Part shown: piece after piece, positions 40,869-52,887 of the stretch | Numbering within the stretch: the first letter of the stretch is position 1 | How the letters are laid out: every line of letters starts with the position of its first letter | Assembly: GCA_036897625.1 (NCBI GenBank) | Contig: JAYMTA010000007.1 | Coordinates: forward strand, 91,962-155,961 | Origin: Pelargonium cotyledonis | Lineage: Eukaryota; Streptophyta; Magnoliopsida; Geraniales; Geraniaceae | Length of the DNA stretch: 64,000 nucleotides | Direction of reading: 5' to 3' | Translations under genes and position numbers: made by a program | The notes under the pieces: generated by a model | What the model was told of the DNA's origin: nothing | The model's input: the letters and a program-made list of their open reading frames with translations, nothing else | Database searches by the model: none

Positions 40869-42473
40869 TTGCTGCTTGTAGGCACCTCTGTAAGTTCTTT
40901 TTTGTAAGCAAGGAATTTATAGTAAATTTAGCAAATTCCCCCACTTGTTAGTTGGTCAAAGTTGTAATTACCATTTCTTTGTCATTTAAAAGACTGCTTA
41001 CTATCCTACATAGCCAGGTCTACCTCTATTCTAAAAGAATCCTCCTTCCCAGTGTTAACTACTTCGAAAAGCAAGCAACAACAAGAGTAGACGACCTCCT
41101 TCTAACATCTTCTCTATTTACTGCCCCAGACCTAGGCACTAAAACAAGAAGAAATGAAACGCCCCTTATTTACTATAATCTAAAAAGAGACCCACCGACT
41201 TACCTATTCCTCCGTACTACACCCTTCCTATGACCTACCTTCCTAGCTACAGCTGTCTTATACAACCAAAAAACTTTTCTCAAGACAGAATACTTTCTAT
41301 CTGTATACCCGCCTCGGTCTTATGAGCTGTAGTCCTTGTACTCCCTGCCTTATGCGCCCTCTTGTTCTAGCCTATGAAGCCTGTACTTAATGTGCCCCCT
41401 ATACTACTTATTACAAAAATCTTACTTATTAGTATACGGGTAGTCTTCTATAATTCTTTTATAATACTGGTCCCAATATTCTACAGTAGTAGTCTAGACA
41501 GGGATTCATAAAGTGTATTCCTCTTTCTTATCTTATTTGTAGCTATTACTTTAGAGAGAGAGGATATAAACCCTATAGAGTATTGTAATGGTTAATCTAC
41601 TGCACTGCGGCGAGGGAATTGCAGGGAGTTTATTATCTAGTTTATTTAGTATCTCTATCTCTTATAGTTTAGCGCGTATCGGAGGGTTTAAGGAAATTCT
41701 AAGGGTCTTTATGGTTAATGTAAGGAGTCCCTTTTCTAGGGTTTTAGGTTTTAAGACAGGTAATAATAATAAGTAAAAAAGATGTTGTTAGGGAATAAAA
41801 GAGAGGAAGCTAAAGCCGAGTTTGTTTTCCTTTTAGGTTCTTGCCCCAGGTTTGCCCGGTTTTAACAAACAAGGTCTTCGCTTTGAATAAAACGAATACT
41901 CTTTTCGACAGGAACAAAGCATATGAGTAAGACCTCTTCTAAGCGGTCAGAGCGCAGTATAATAGAACTACCGGATATGATAAGATCCCAATCCCTCGAA
42001 GTAGACTTCTCTTACAACCTCTTTTATGTCTTTTTAAGGAATGGCGTTAATTAGATTACACAAGTAGAGCTCTCCAAATATTCTTGAGCAGTATTATTAA
42101 ATAGAATTTGGTATTTATTATCAGGAACCTTGCGAGTGTTATAATAAAAAAGGTTCTTTTGGGTTTCAAAAAGCTACCTAGTAGACACTTTTCCAAATGG
42201 ATCTTATAAACGTTTTTTGATAATATTACTACCATATCCAAAAAAGATTTTCAATTACACTTATAGTTATCGGGTTAGACCCTTTTATATAAAAGTATAG
42301 AACGTGTAGTTCAAACTGTCACAAACCAAATAAGATAGGTTCAAAGTTCAAGGTTTTTATTACGGACTCCTTTACTAGGTATACTGGATAACTTTTTAAT
42401 TATGTAAGCTATAAGGAACTAACTATAAGTTCTATCGGTAACCAGCACTACTTTTAACAGTTGTAAGAGTTTT

Positions 42474-42545
42474 AATTTACAGTTGAACCGGCGATTCTTC
42501 TAACAACCCATGATGCTGAGAATTATAGTTTACCTAAAACTGACA
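42474..42545 (-). pseudogene. tRNA-Asn-like relic
   Basis: The minus strand shows TTCTCAGCATC (weak D-arm), GGGTTGTTAG (anticodon GTT in context) and ATCGCCGGTTCAAC (T-arm start). The anticodon and T stems no longer pair and no acceptor stem is visible. Confidence 0.28.
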
Positions 42546-43404
42546 TTAAATTTAGTCAACTCAAGTGCAAAAAGAAAGCAAGTAGAAGCAATATTAATAG
42601 CAAAATAAAGACTAAAAAAATACATACGAAGAGCTTACACAGGATAACTATTGCAGCCTTCTGGATTAAAAAGGTAGTATATTAGTAAGAGTCAAAGCGA
42701 GCACCTTTGGATATAATATATCTCTATTCTTAAATATAAGTAACAGGAACCTCTTGAATAGAGTAGGGAAAATCGGAGAGTTCTCTAAAGCTTCAGTTTT
42801 TCTGGCAACTCTGCGCGGCATCCTTTCCTAAATAAATTAGGGGCTTTGTCGTGTAATCGGTGCTTCTAGGTGTTTTATAGTTAATATGAATACCGGATCT
42901 TTGATATATCATTATACTACCCGCTTTTTAATTAAATTCAAGTAGAGTTTTATAAAATAGAGAGCCCCAAGAAAAAACTTATATACATTGGGGGTTTGCT
43001 AGTACTCTAGTGTTCTAGTGATTAATATGTTTAATAGGCAAAGCTTTCTAATTTTCGCTAGTACTCAGCAGAGTAAAAAGAGAGACTCCTTTCTTGTTCC
43101 ATACGAAACTGAAATTCAATATATTGATTGCATTACCAAAAACTTACTTACGCGTATTGTACTAGCTTCAAGAACCACCCTTTTTTGTAATGATACGTAT
43201 GAGAACCCACGTAATATAATAGTAGAAATGCTAGCCTAAAGATATATATATGTAAAGGGATTCCCTACCAACTACGCAGGCTTACAAATACAAAATAAGT
43301 GTTATGAGATACTTTAGTCTTGAATCAGTAAAATCCTATATGTATAAATCTTTTAGTTAACTAGAATTCAGTGCCCTATTCTTTTCTATTTTCTCATCCA
43401 AACT

Positions 43405-43464
43405 GGGGGATAAAGCGCTTACTCGCCAATGCACATGATAAGGGTTCGAATCGGGCGCAGCTTG
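43405..43464 (+). pseudogene. tRNA-like 3' part
   Basis: CATGATAAGGGTTCGAATC is a good variable loop plus T-arm start, but the 3' T strand is CGGGC instead of CCCTT. The tail GGCGCAGCTT resembles the tail of the Gln-like element before nad9 (GGCGCAGAGCTT). The D-arm is not clear. Confidence 0.33.
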
Positions 43465-43987
43465 TAAAAATCTCAGTGGAAAATCTAGGTTCCCTTTTAT
43501 TGAAGTTAGACTAAGTCACTTACGAATCTAACTCGGATCTAAGGTACAGGAAGCTAGAACTATCTGTACCCCTTTTAATCAGGATTATCTATAAATGAAT
43601 ACCCCTCAAGTAGCTCCTACTGAACGCCTATCTCGTGTTGTAAATTGATCTGTTGCCTAAAATAGGGTTTATAAAGCCAATTTCCAAGAAGATAACCTAA
43701 AATACAACTGAAAACCTAAGTTATAAAGTGTAAAAGATACAATGGCCCCTAAATCATCTATTTCAGTAGTTACCCTATGCCTAGGTAAAACAAAGTAGAC
43801 AGGCACAGGTCCTCTTTTCAAGCCCTCCGGGTTTCTGTCGACTACATCGGTAACCGTACTTGAATAAATTACAGCAGTGTGTTTGGTTTGATCTTATTTA
43901 ACGGTGAAACTTGTAAAAATCAATATTAAAAGCGCGTGTCTGGACTCCTTTTGTACGGTTTCCCCTAAGTATTTAGTGTACAGCTTA

Positions 43988-44069
43988 TGGAGTATAGCTC
44001 AGTATTTCGAGTTGGTAAGGCACCAGTTTTTGATACCGGCATTCAAGGGTTCAAGTGGAATCAGTAGAA
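43988..44069 (+). pseudogene. tRNA-Gln(UUG)-like element with enlarged D region
   Basis: TGGAGTATAGCTCAG at the 5' end, GGTAAGGCACC, anticodon loop TTTTGAT with TTG at 44030-44032, anticodon stem CCAGT/ACCGG (four of five pairs), CATTC and AAGGGTTCAAGT all fit tRNA-Gln. The D region is about eight to ten bases too long, as if a second D-arm start had been inserted. As in the other copies, the 3' T strand (GGAAT) and acceptor (CAGTAGA) cannot pair. The anticodon arm is the best kept of all Gln-like copies here. Confidence 0.55.
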
Positions 44070-45125
44070 AGGAAATCCGGAAAGAAGAAAGTGCAAAAGC
44101 ATAATGAAGGTGAATAGGAATGCTTATTAGGAATGTTTAGTTTGGTTGTCTTGTCCAAAGTGAGAATTGGACTAGATTTTTATTGTTTATCTTGGATGGT
44201 GTAGCTTAGTGAAAGGGATTGTTATAGCTTAGTCAGGGATCCAGTTATTCGGAGAGAAGAGTTGGCTTGTTTCCTTTTAATCCTAGATAAATAGTAGATT
44301 TTTGTATTAGCTTTCAATACAAGTTTCAAGCGCTGTTGTCTTAGTTCTCCTTCCTTCATTACCTTGCGGGATTGTACCTTGACTTGGTTGACTCTCAATT
44401 CTGAAAGGTTTGGAACCTAGAGATTTTCAGAAGTATAAGAGCTTTGAACGAAGTGAGTAGGAGGAGGACTAGACTCAATTGTATTGTTGGTTGGATTCCC
44501 GGGATTGGGTTGAGTGAAAGTCTGCCTTTGTTGTTGGTTATAAGGTATGACTGTACTATCCAAACAAAAGCTTTCCTACATCTCCCTTACTCCGGATGGC
44601 ATAAGTCGGGTATAAGAACCATTACTAGACTATATGAGGTTCTTTACTCTCTATAGCAATAAGAACTAAAGAAAGAGGAATATTCCTTAAACAGCTATAC
44701 CTATAACAAATAAGAAAATCCACCCTAAAAGGCGGGTGTAAACAGGCAATAAATGACATTCTGGATACTTTGGCATCATTTCCTATTTAATTAATGCGAA
44801 TTCCCTTTTCTTAAGTCTTTCTAAGGAGTCGCCTGTTCCCAAGCTCTAAAGCAAAGAAAATAAGAAATATAAGGTACAATAAGGAGAGTGTCTCCAGCTT
44901 CTTTTTAGTACTAAGATGTCATTTACTTGCTGGAATTTACAGATTTACAAGTAGAAGGTAAGGGTTCTTCAGAAGATTCTAGTACAAATTCTCGGATATT
45001 TCTGGGTTTAGGCTTTATAATAAGGAGTAATACTTATAATTTTAGTAAAGAATTCCTTTTGGGTAGGTTTCCTATTTGAGAGGGGGTGGTCGCAGGGAAT
45101 GGATAGATTATCAGTTTTTTAAGTA

Positions 45126-45193
45126 TTTCGCTTTGGTTAGAGCACGGGTTAGTTTGATCAGCATGTCAAAGGTTACACTCGGGTACCCTGCGG
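45126..45193 (+). pseudogene. tRNA-like element, Gln-like 3' side
   Basis: CGCTTTGGTTAGAGCACGGGTT gives a D-arm. GATCAGCATGTCAAAGGTTACAC matches the 3' anticodon strand, variable loop and T-arm start of the Gln-like family here. The T-loop has an inserted A, and neither the acceptor nor the T stem closes. Confidence 0.33.
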
Positions 45194-45628
45194 TCAGTAA
45201 CAAGGATTTTAGCCATTATCTATGAGACTCTTCCCTCTTTTAGAGATAAGAACAGAAGGAAGTATTCTAGTTGTATATTTTGAAGCAAGTCAACGAGGTC
45301 CTATTCCTAAAGTCAAGAAAGCTGAGAAAGGAACCTTAATTGCTTATATAATTAATAAACTTTCTGAACTTAAACTTAACAACTGAAAAACAAAGACTTT
45401 CTTACACCGAATCTTATTCCTAACTGCCTCACTTTATTTTTATAAAACCTAACTACTTTTACCGAGCTTGCCTGTTCCAAGGGGGAAACCCTAAGCTAAG
45501 TAAGGTAGTAGTAAGCAAGAAGCAGAAGTCTTCAAGATTAAAAACATAGAATTTGTAGTCAATCCTCTGAGATATACTTAATTTCTAATCTAGTCGCCGA
45601 AATAATTTTAATAAAGAAGGGCGCTCTT

Positions 45629-45722
45629 ATACTCAGGAGCACCCGCCTAGTAAGCTTCGGAGGTTAGAACAAAATCCTAAAAGGGCACAATGCCGGTGGT
45701 TCAAGTCCTGACCTGACATGCC
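45629..45722 (+). pseudogene. long tRNA-like relic
   Basis: TATACTCAGGAGCACCCGCC recalls a D-arm and anticodon strand, and GGTGGTTCAAGTCCTGACC recalls a T-arm. The distance between them is too long for class I, so an insertion or a long variable arm is implied. The stems are poor and the family is undetermined. Confidence 0.3.
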
Positions 45723-48700
45723 TTTAAAGTAAAAGGTAAAATCCAGAGTAGCACTTGAGCTTCTTAGTAAAACTAAGAGCAGGAAAAAGAGACTCTACTA
45801 ATTTGAACCGGGTTAGGCAGATCAAGGACTTCAATTTAAATGAGGACTCCAAGACTTTATTGATACACGCACGGAAACTCACTTTCTTCTCACTATTCTA
45901 ATTAGCTAGGGCTTTGACTCCTTACAGCCGAACCCTTTTTCGAATAAAAAGGTCCTGCATACAATAACTTTAAAGTCAGGGTGCTTTTTATAGTGTACTT
46001 GTATTACAACTTATGTTTTGTAAGGCCCGGAATTTATGCAGGTTCATTATCTAGTTTATTAGTTATTAGGAACCTTTTAGCACGGTAAGCACAATAGGTA
46101 TACACCTACCAACTAAAGGGTTTGGTCATAAATACATTGAGTATTTGACAAAAATATACAAGAATAGACTTCTATTAAAAGAATATTTAGATGGGCGTAG
46201 GATAGGAGACTGGACTAGTATTTGATATAAGGTACATAATAAGAAAGGAACGGCTTTCACTTGTAATAGTAAGGAAAGTGGAAGGGAAGAGATTGCCTTC
46301 AAAATAGAAGACAAAAAAAGTATATTAATTTGTGAATAAGGTAGATTGTTATCTCCTTTTCAAGAGAATCGTATAAGTAATAATAAAGTAGTATCTGAGA
46401 TTTCTTTTTCACCGGGATCCTTGTTAGAAAACTGTATCTAATACATAACTTAGGGATTTATTTACAAATAGGAGGTTCCTTTACAAGCTTCAAAAAAGCA
46501 TCGAAAGAATCTTTATTATTGGGTGTCTATTAAATACTGCTGTCACACTTTATAAAAGAGAACTCAAGTATATAATGAGTTAGTAAGTTTTCAGCTCTGA
46601 TTTGTTTAAATAAAAGGTTCAAATAGATAAGGAAGTCTCCTAAGAATTAAGCAACTAAGCCTCTTTTTAGCCAAGCACTCTCTAAACTCAAACAAAAATA
46701 AAGGATATTGGTTACCCTTATTTATTAAGAATTATGCATACTTTTTCTTAACTTCTAGTAGATCTCTTATTTTAGTTACTTTGAAAGGTACCTAATTTGA
46801 GAATCCTGTACCTTGGGATATCCTTGTATACACTAATTCTAATTAAGTGCTTTGGATTAGTTAATCTTTTTTTAGTACAAGAATTTTTCATGTAAGTTTT
46901 CAACTTAAATGAAAAAGGGCCTCTCTGATTTCACAAAGTTAGTAGGAATCCCCCTTTACCTTTTTACCAGTAACTACCGGGTTCACCTAAGCTCCCCTCG
47001 ATACTCTGCAAACCCGTAGGGCTGGATTTAAATACAACATCAAAAAGCTATGCTAGGGCCTTTATCCTGTCTTTTTAATAGGGTAATGAGCACATAATAC
47101 CAAAGGAATTTGAATTCTTTCGGAAATACTTAGAATGGGTTCGTTTAAATAGGGGCTTTGCTTTACCCTGGAACTCCGCCCGCTTCGTGTAGTTGAATAG
47201 ATAAAGATAACCTTTAGCTAGCTTTGTACCGGATTGCGCTTCTTGTGGAAAGTCAGAATTGTTCCTTATTTTATGATATTGAGCAGGAACAAGTATGGAA
47301 CTTAATTTTTCTGATTCTTTTACTAGTTCCCCTTAAGTACTTTTTGGAGCTTTGAGCTGACTTATTAATACTTAATTGGATTTGGAAGGAAAACAGCCCT
47401 TACTTCTACTGTCCTTTTACCGTAGATTCCCTTTCGGTTTAGACCCAATCAATACCTAGAAGAAACAGAGGAACAAAAACCTTTATATAACTTAATACGT
47501 CTCCGCTTTTGAAAACTTATTCCTCTCGAGAGCTTGTTTGTTAAGATAAAAATTAAAGGCTAAAGTTTACTAATTAGCCGACATCTTTTGACTTTTTGCT
47601 AGTTTCAGAACGGAGCATTCCATTATTACACTACAATACAAAAATAGTAAAATCCAATACGCGGACCTAACTACTAGACTTATGGAGCTCATGATCAAGT
47701 ATAGAAATGCCATCGATACTTTCAATATTAGAGTTTTTGAGTATTTAATTGCCAATTAAAGAAAACAATCTATATAATTAAAGGGTATTACTATCGAAAC
47801 CAAACAAGGAGTAACTACCCATGTGTTTGTTTAGCTTTTGATTTTATTCCTGCTAAACTAAGTTGCCGCTTTCCTTACTACCAACTGACCACGGGCTAAT
47901 CAAGAGAGTGCCTCTTCAAAAACTCAACTCAAGAATGTCAATTTGATAAAGTAAGGTAAGAACACATATTCATAGTGGGAACACTCAATTTGGATACATC
48001 CATAAAGCTCCTAAATAAAATTCTATATACCGGTGCCTTCTTGAGAGAATATGGATAAACACCCAGAGGACTCACCTTCATTACTAAAAGCCAACGGACC
48101 TCTCTACCAAAAAAGATTATAAATTAAGTGTTTTCTTTATACATTCCGTATCCTACTATCTATTTAATTGTGATTTTATTAAAAATTTCCGTTTTATCCC
48201 AGAGTTTAGCAACAGCGTCATATATCTTCCTCTGAAAAAGCATTCTCACTTAAACAAAAGACTAAGAAGCCTTGTATTCTGGTGTAGTATAAAGTAAAGA
48301 CTGCTCCTGTGTTCCCAGGTTTCAGATAAATAAAGAGGTAGAGGTAAGGCAATGAGTTTTTCGGTAAATGAAGTAATGAGCTCACACTAAAATTAAAGCT
48401 AAGGACATATATTTCATTAGTGGTTATTATTATTCTGCTTGCGTTTAGTCTTGCTATTTAGGGTATATTGTTATTTATTAACTTTTTAACATCGCTTTCC
48501 AGAATTTATTCCATATTATATAAAAAGTTTCTTTACGTACTAAACAAGCAAATTGGCCATTCCAAAGATTTATTCTTTAAAGAGATTAGGCAATCCCTGT
48601 ACATAAAACTAAAAATCTATGTCAGAGAATGATCAAAGAGGGCCTCCGAGAGATTGGAGCATAACTAGCGTACCCTCCTTTCAAATACTTTTGCTTACTA

Positions 48701-50170
48701 CTTTCCAAGGCCTTGCATCGCCAAGTTCTTCTTTTAAGGGTTTCTTACAGGACTTTGAGAAAACCGAGAACAATTCGAACCTAGTTTAGAACCAATCCAT
48801 CTCCATATAATCGTACTAAACTTAACTAACTTAGAAATGGCTCAGTATAGGTACATAAGATGCTTGTCTTTAACTGAAAATAAATAGCCGAGCTAACCCC
48901 TATTAATGAATCTTAATAGAAAAATTAATCAAATAGATGTAAAATCAAGCATTCCTATTACTATAAAATTATATACTCATATTAAACCCAGAAAAACAAA
49001 AGTTATAATAACCTTTCCTATAATATCCAACCGTTAATTGGAGACAGAAGGTACCGTAATTCCTAGTTAGAAGACTCCCGTTTTTATTAATGCTATCTGA
49101 AACTTTTAAGAACTCAGATTCTCAAAACTAAGTAAATAGAGTAATTTAAGAAAAAAAATAGATAAGTTGATAAATTAAAGTGGGGTTAGCTTTTATCTTA
49201 TAGAAGAGAGTTACTTTTTTTTGATACTACTTATTTAAGAATCGAAATCCGTAGAATAACTTATCTCAGATCTCAGAAAGTCAGACATACTTTAAAAATA
49301 TAATAGAGATCCCCTTAATTACAGCAAGAAGAATAAATGAAATTCAAACTATATACCAAAAGCACATAGCTTTGCCTCCGTTGTTTAAATTCTTTGTACG
49401 TAACCGCTTTAATTTAATTAGAGAAAAGCGCTATCATACCCTGTACTCGGTGTCCTGTCATAAATTTCTTTTATATAATAAAAATAGACTTTTTAATTCC
49501 TAAAATCAGCAAGTCCCTCCGTGCTGTCAATTTTTGATATTCCGTCCTATTATGGTTAATATTGAGGAGTTCTGAGAATAAGGAATAAGTATTTGCTAGT
49601 AAATCTGCAGAGGTACTAAATGGCCCTTTATTTAAATTAAGTTATGCTACTAGACTGCAAGGACCCTCTTTTAATAGCCTGGCATCTCGTAGTTTGGATA
49701 TTAACATATCAAAGCTATTCTTGAACCTTTGTCATCTGTATTGTTGAGTCCGTGTTCTACTAATCTAAACTCAACTACAGTTCTTGTCCTTTTTAATGGC
49801 TGTATGTTTAGTTTTTATAAACCTACTTGCACTAAATTCTTACCGTCGAACACTCCTCTTTACCCATCCATAACCTAAAGGCTACACTAAGACCCACTTT
49901 TTGCTAACTTAGACTATTTTACTAATGACTAAATTGGAATTTCAGTATGCTGTTACATAAGCTCTTACAAAACGAATTCCCTACAATTATTCTTCTTTGT
50001 TAGGCTTCAATCTTACCTCTTCACACATATTCTACAACAATACAATACTTCTTACTAAACCCTGATTCCAGAATATTGATAGGAGAAAAGCTTTAAAAGA
50101 GTTTTATTACCGCTTTCAAGGTTAGAACAGGTTATGTAATAGCTAGAAAAAACTTATATACAAAGACTGT

Positions 50171-50192
50171 AAGTAATAAAAAAGTAATAAAA
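50171..50192. repeat. perfect 11-bp tandem duplication
   Basis: AAGTAATAAAA occurs twice head to tail. Confidence 0.85.
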
Positions 50193-51124
50193 AACGGTAC
50201 CAAACTGGGAGTTTAAAATATAGATAAAACCCCGGCTAGGCAGCTCTTGTAGTTGGAAAACTAGAGATCTATAGAGCCAGCCTCTTCCTATTTTTTACAG
50301 TTGCGGAACTTAAGGTTTTCTGGATCTGGGAATTACCTATGGAATTCTTTTTATATCCAGAGTTAGTCTATTTAATGGATAGCTCTCTCCATTATATCTT
50401 TATAATATATATTGTACTCAATTTTTAAAAAGTGCTAACTATTATACGAATTAATCCCCCTTCTTACTGGGACTGGGAGACAAGCCAGAGATAAAATCTA
50501 ATATTAAGAATAAGGGATACTATCCGTATTTTTTAAGTTAAAAAGTAAATTTAAGAAATTGAAACTTCTTTTAGTTTTAGTTGTTTCGTTATCATGTTTC
50601 CAATACATTTTGCTGGATACTCCATGTATAATTTTATATCAGTCCTGTTTCCATTCGGTATTAGTTAATCCTTTATAATCAGAAAAATCAATTAATAAAA
50701 TACAGTACTTATTTTTAAATATAGGAAACAGAAAACTCTTACTTGTCGCCATACACACTAGCTCAATATCAATTGAAAAGTAATTCCTTATCTCTTTGTT
50801 GTAGACCGTACCTGTAATATTCTCACCCAGTCAAGAGAGTTGATAAAATAAAGTGACTTTTTCTAACTAGCCAGTAAAGTAGGACCTAAAATTCATGGAG
50901 TTTATAGAGCTTTAATTACGAACCAAGCAACCCTTTATTAAAAAAAGACATTCTTGGATTGGATTAATTGTAAATATATAAATAAAGTGGATTCCTAGTA
51001 TAGATAGTAAACCTCAGGCTATCTTAATGCTAATGGGTTAATTCCAGCAGTGTCTAAATAAGGAAGCAAAGCACGGTTGAATAATAAGGAACTCGCTTAG
51101 GTTTTGACAAGCTTTTGTTTCAAT

Positions 51125-51172
51125 ATAATGTAGTACACTTAAAAAGCTCGCGGGTTCAGATGGGATTTGGAG
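51125..51172 (+). pseudogene. weak tRNA-like fragment, Lys-type
   Basis: CTTAAAAAGCTCGCGGGTTCAG recalls the anticodon-to-T-arm part of tRNA-Lys (compare CTCTTAAGCTAG...CGCGGGTTC at 24571). The T stem does not close and there is no D-arm. Confidence 0.25.
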
Positions 51173-52037
51173 TATAAAAAGGGAAGAGAGCTCAAAAAAA
51201 AAGATTAGAGAACTAACAAGATTGGCCGCAGGAAAATAAATAGGGTAGCTAATCCAAACTCTCCTTTATCTACCTAGTCTTTTTTCAAGTTACCTTGTAA
51301 GATACTTAAGAATTTGTAAGATCCCTGATTACTAACTCTCCCAAGGACCTTTATAGACCCTCCTGCCCTTTGACTTGCTCCAAAATATACAAGTAGGAAT
51401 TCTCCCGAAAACTGTATATCGCAGGCATTGTATTAGACCGAAGCCTTTACTTGTTGTACTATTTACCTTATACCAAAAAGATGACTTTGGCTTCACTTTC
51501 TATGCTGATTTAACTCTAGGAATTGGGAACAAAACAAAGGAACACAGAACTTTTCCTAAATACTAGTACTTAATAGCTACATAAAAAATTCTGGAAGAAT
51601 AGACTTTATAGATCTCACTTCCTTTACACCAGTAAAGACTTTTCAAAAACCAAGGATAACGGATCCGGTAAAGAGTAATAATAAGGAATATACAGTAGAT
51701 CGTATTAGATTGTTTATGGTGTCCTCCTCCTTTGCTTAGTTGTTATTGTCTAGGGAGGGGAGAAACCCTTTTTAGTAGAGAGGAAGGTTACTCTTACCCC
51801 GACTGAAGGGGCATCCGGAGGAAGGGAGTTTTAAGATAATATATTAAGTATACTATACCTATTTATGGTGGATCTTTACACCTTGACTATTGGTTGTTGG
51901 TTCTTGCTTATAGATACCTTTTATAAACTTTTTACTGCTTACTTTTTTAATCCTATATAGAAAAGAATAGAAGAAGACTTAGATTTAGCTTGAATACTGT
52001 AGTTATAGTAACTCTAGTAAGTAGTGTTTCAATTTTA

Positions 52038-52110
52038 TGGAGTATATCCAAGTGGTAAAGCACGAGTTCTTGGAGTTAGCATGGCAAAGGTTCAAACCCG
52101 GCGCAGAGCT
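52038..52110 (+). pseudogene. tRNA-Gln(UUG)-like element just upstream of nad9
   Basis: The 5' part matches plant mitochondrial tRNA-Gln closely: TGGAGTA acceptor strand, CCAAGTGGTAA D-arm, and a loop TCTTGGA with anticodon TTG but C instead of the invariant T at position 33. The T-loop is TTCAAAC. The 3' side does not fit: T stem AAAGG faces CCGGC (two pairs only), and the acceptor 3' strand GCAGAGC cannot pair with TGGAGTA. The anticodon stem makes four of five pairs, two of them wobble. It is therefore a relic or a t-element (a tRNA-like RNA-processing signal) rather than a normal tRNA gene. It ends 71 nt before the nad9 start, so it would lie in the 5' leader of that transcript. It shares derived anticodon-arm changes with the element at 25802-25873. 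Confidence 0.6.
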
Positions 52111-52181
52111 TCCTATAGAATTTAAGACTTTAGTTAATATGACTCCTTTTTATTGAATCTCTTCCTTAATTCAAAGAATCC

Positions 52182-52730
52182 ATGCAAAAATATAGTTTCG
52201 AGATCCTACCCCCAAAATGGATACAAAAATTAGAAAGATCAGAATATGAAAATCGATCTCACACCAATACAGACTACGTATTTCAAGTCTTGTGCTTTCT
52301 TAAACTACATACACATACAAGAGTTCAAGTTTTAATAGATATTTGCGGAGTTGATCATCCCTCTAGAAAACTCAGATTTGATATCGTCTATAATTTATTG
52401 AGTACTCGCTATAATTCACGTGTTCGTGTACAAATTTGTGCAGACGAAGTCAGAAGAGTCCCTTCTGTAGTTAGTCTCTTCCCATCAGCCGGCTGGTTGG
52501 AGCGAGAAATTTGGGATATGTTTGGTATTTCTTCTATAAATCATCCAGATCTACGTCGTATATTAACAGATTATGGTTTTGAGGGCCACCCATTACGCAA
52601 GGACTTTCCTCTGAGCGGTTATGTGGAGGTGCGTTATGATGATCCGGAAAAACGCGTGGTTTATGAAGCGATTGAAATGACCCAAGAGTTTCGTTATTTT
52701 GATTTTTCAAGTCCTTGGACATCTCGATAA
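52182..52730 (+). CDS. nad9: NADH dehydrogenase subunit 9 (complex I 30 kDa subunit), mitochondrial
   Basis: Nad9 is a core subunit of the matrix (hydrophilic) arm of respiratory complex I and helps form the quinone-reduction module with Nad7. The 182-residue product is soluble, with no membrane segment, as expected. The complex I 30 kDa signature is complete at residues 107-128: ERE at 107-109, D112, M113-F114, H121, R125 and I127-L128. The strongly conserved [12 protein letters not shown] block is at 136-147 and the [10 protein letters not shown] tail at 166-175. The ATG at 52182 is preceded by an in-frame TAA at 52167-52169 and sits where the plant family begins, a few residues shorter at the N terminus than the usual ~190 aa. 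The gene ends in TAA. There is no intron or frameshift. All four Trp codons are TGG. Trp105 and Phe142 are directly encoded, whereas angiosperms commonly edit these codons. A tRNA-Gln-like element lies 71 nt upstream and a GC-rich hairpin about 140 nt downstream. No other gene is adjacent, so transcription is probably monocistronic (inference). Confidence 0.98.
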   Translation: MQKYSFEILPPKWIQKLERSEYENRSHTNTDYVFQVLCFLKLHTHTRVQVLIDICGVDHPSRKLRFDIVYNLLSTRYNSRVRVQICADEVRRVPSVVSLFPSAGWLEREIWDMFGISSINHPDLRRILTDYGFEGHPLRKDFPLSGYVEVRYDDPEKRVVYEAIEMTQEFRYFDFSSPWTSR

Positions 52731-52869
52731 ATTAGACTAAGTTCTTAATTATTATTTATTAGGGAACAGAATAAATAGGAAATGGCTCTTTTAATTTGCT
52801 TCATTTATAATTTTGCGTATTTCCCTATTCTATTTAACATGCTTATACCAAAAAAGCTTAGCTTAGGGG

Positions 52870-52887
52870 TTCCCCATGCGCGGGGAG
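52870..52887 (+). other. GC-rich hairpin downstream of nad9
   Basis: TCCCC pairs with GGGGA around the six-base loop ATGCGC, with an extra T-G wobble outside. It lies about 140 nt after the nad9 stop and stands out in AT-rich surroundings. Plant mitochondrial mRNAs are often protected at the 3' end by stem-loops, so a role in nad9 3' end stability is possible, but nothing beyond position and structure supports it. The C run could alternatively pair with GGGG immediately upstream. Confidence 0.3.

Larger units (their letters stand above)
45723..52037. other. intergenic DNA
   Basis: No gene. It includes a perfect 11-bp tandem duplication at 50171-50192 and the weak Lys-like fragment near 51150. 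Confidence 0.65.

Noticed and set aside
44196-44260. GGTGTAGCTTAGTG followed by a second TAGCTTAGT
   Set aside because: Two D-arm-like words but no anticodon arm or T-arm.
52534-52722. 62-codon minus-strand frame inside nad9
   Set aside because: It is the antisense shadow of the conserved nad9 coding sequence.
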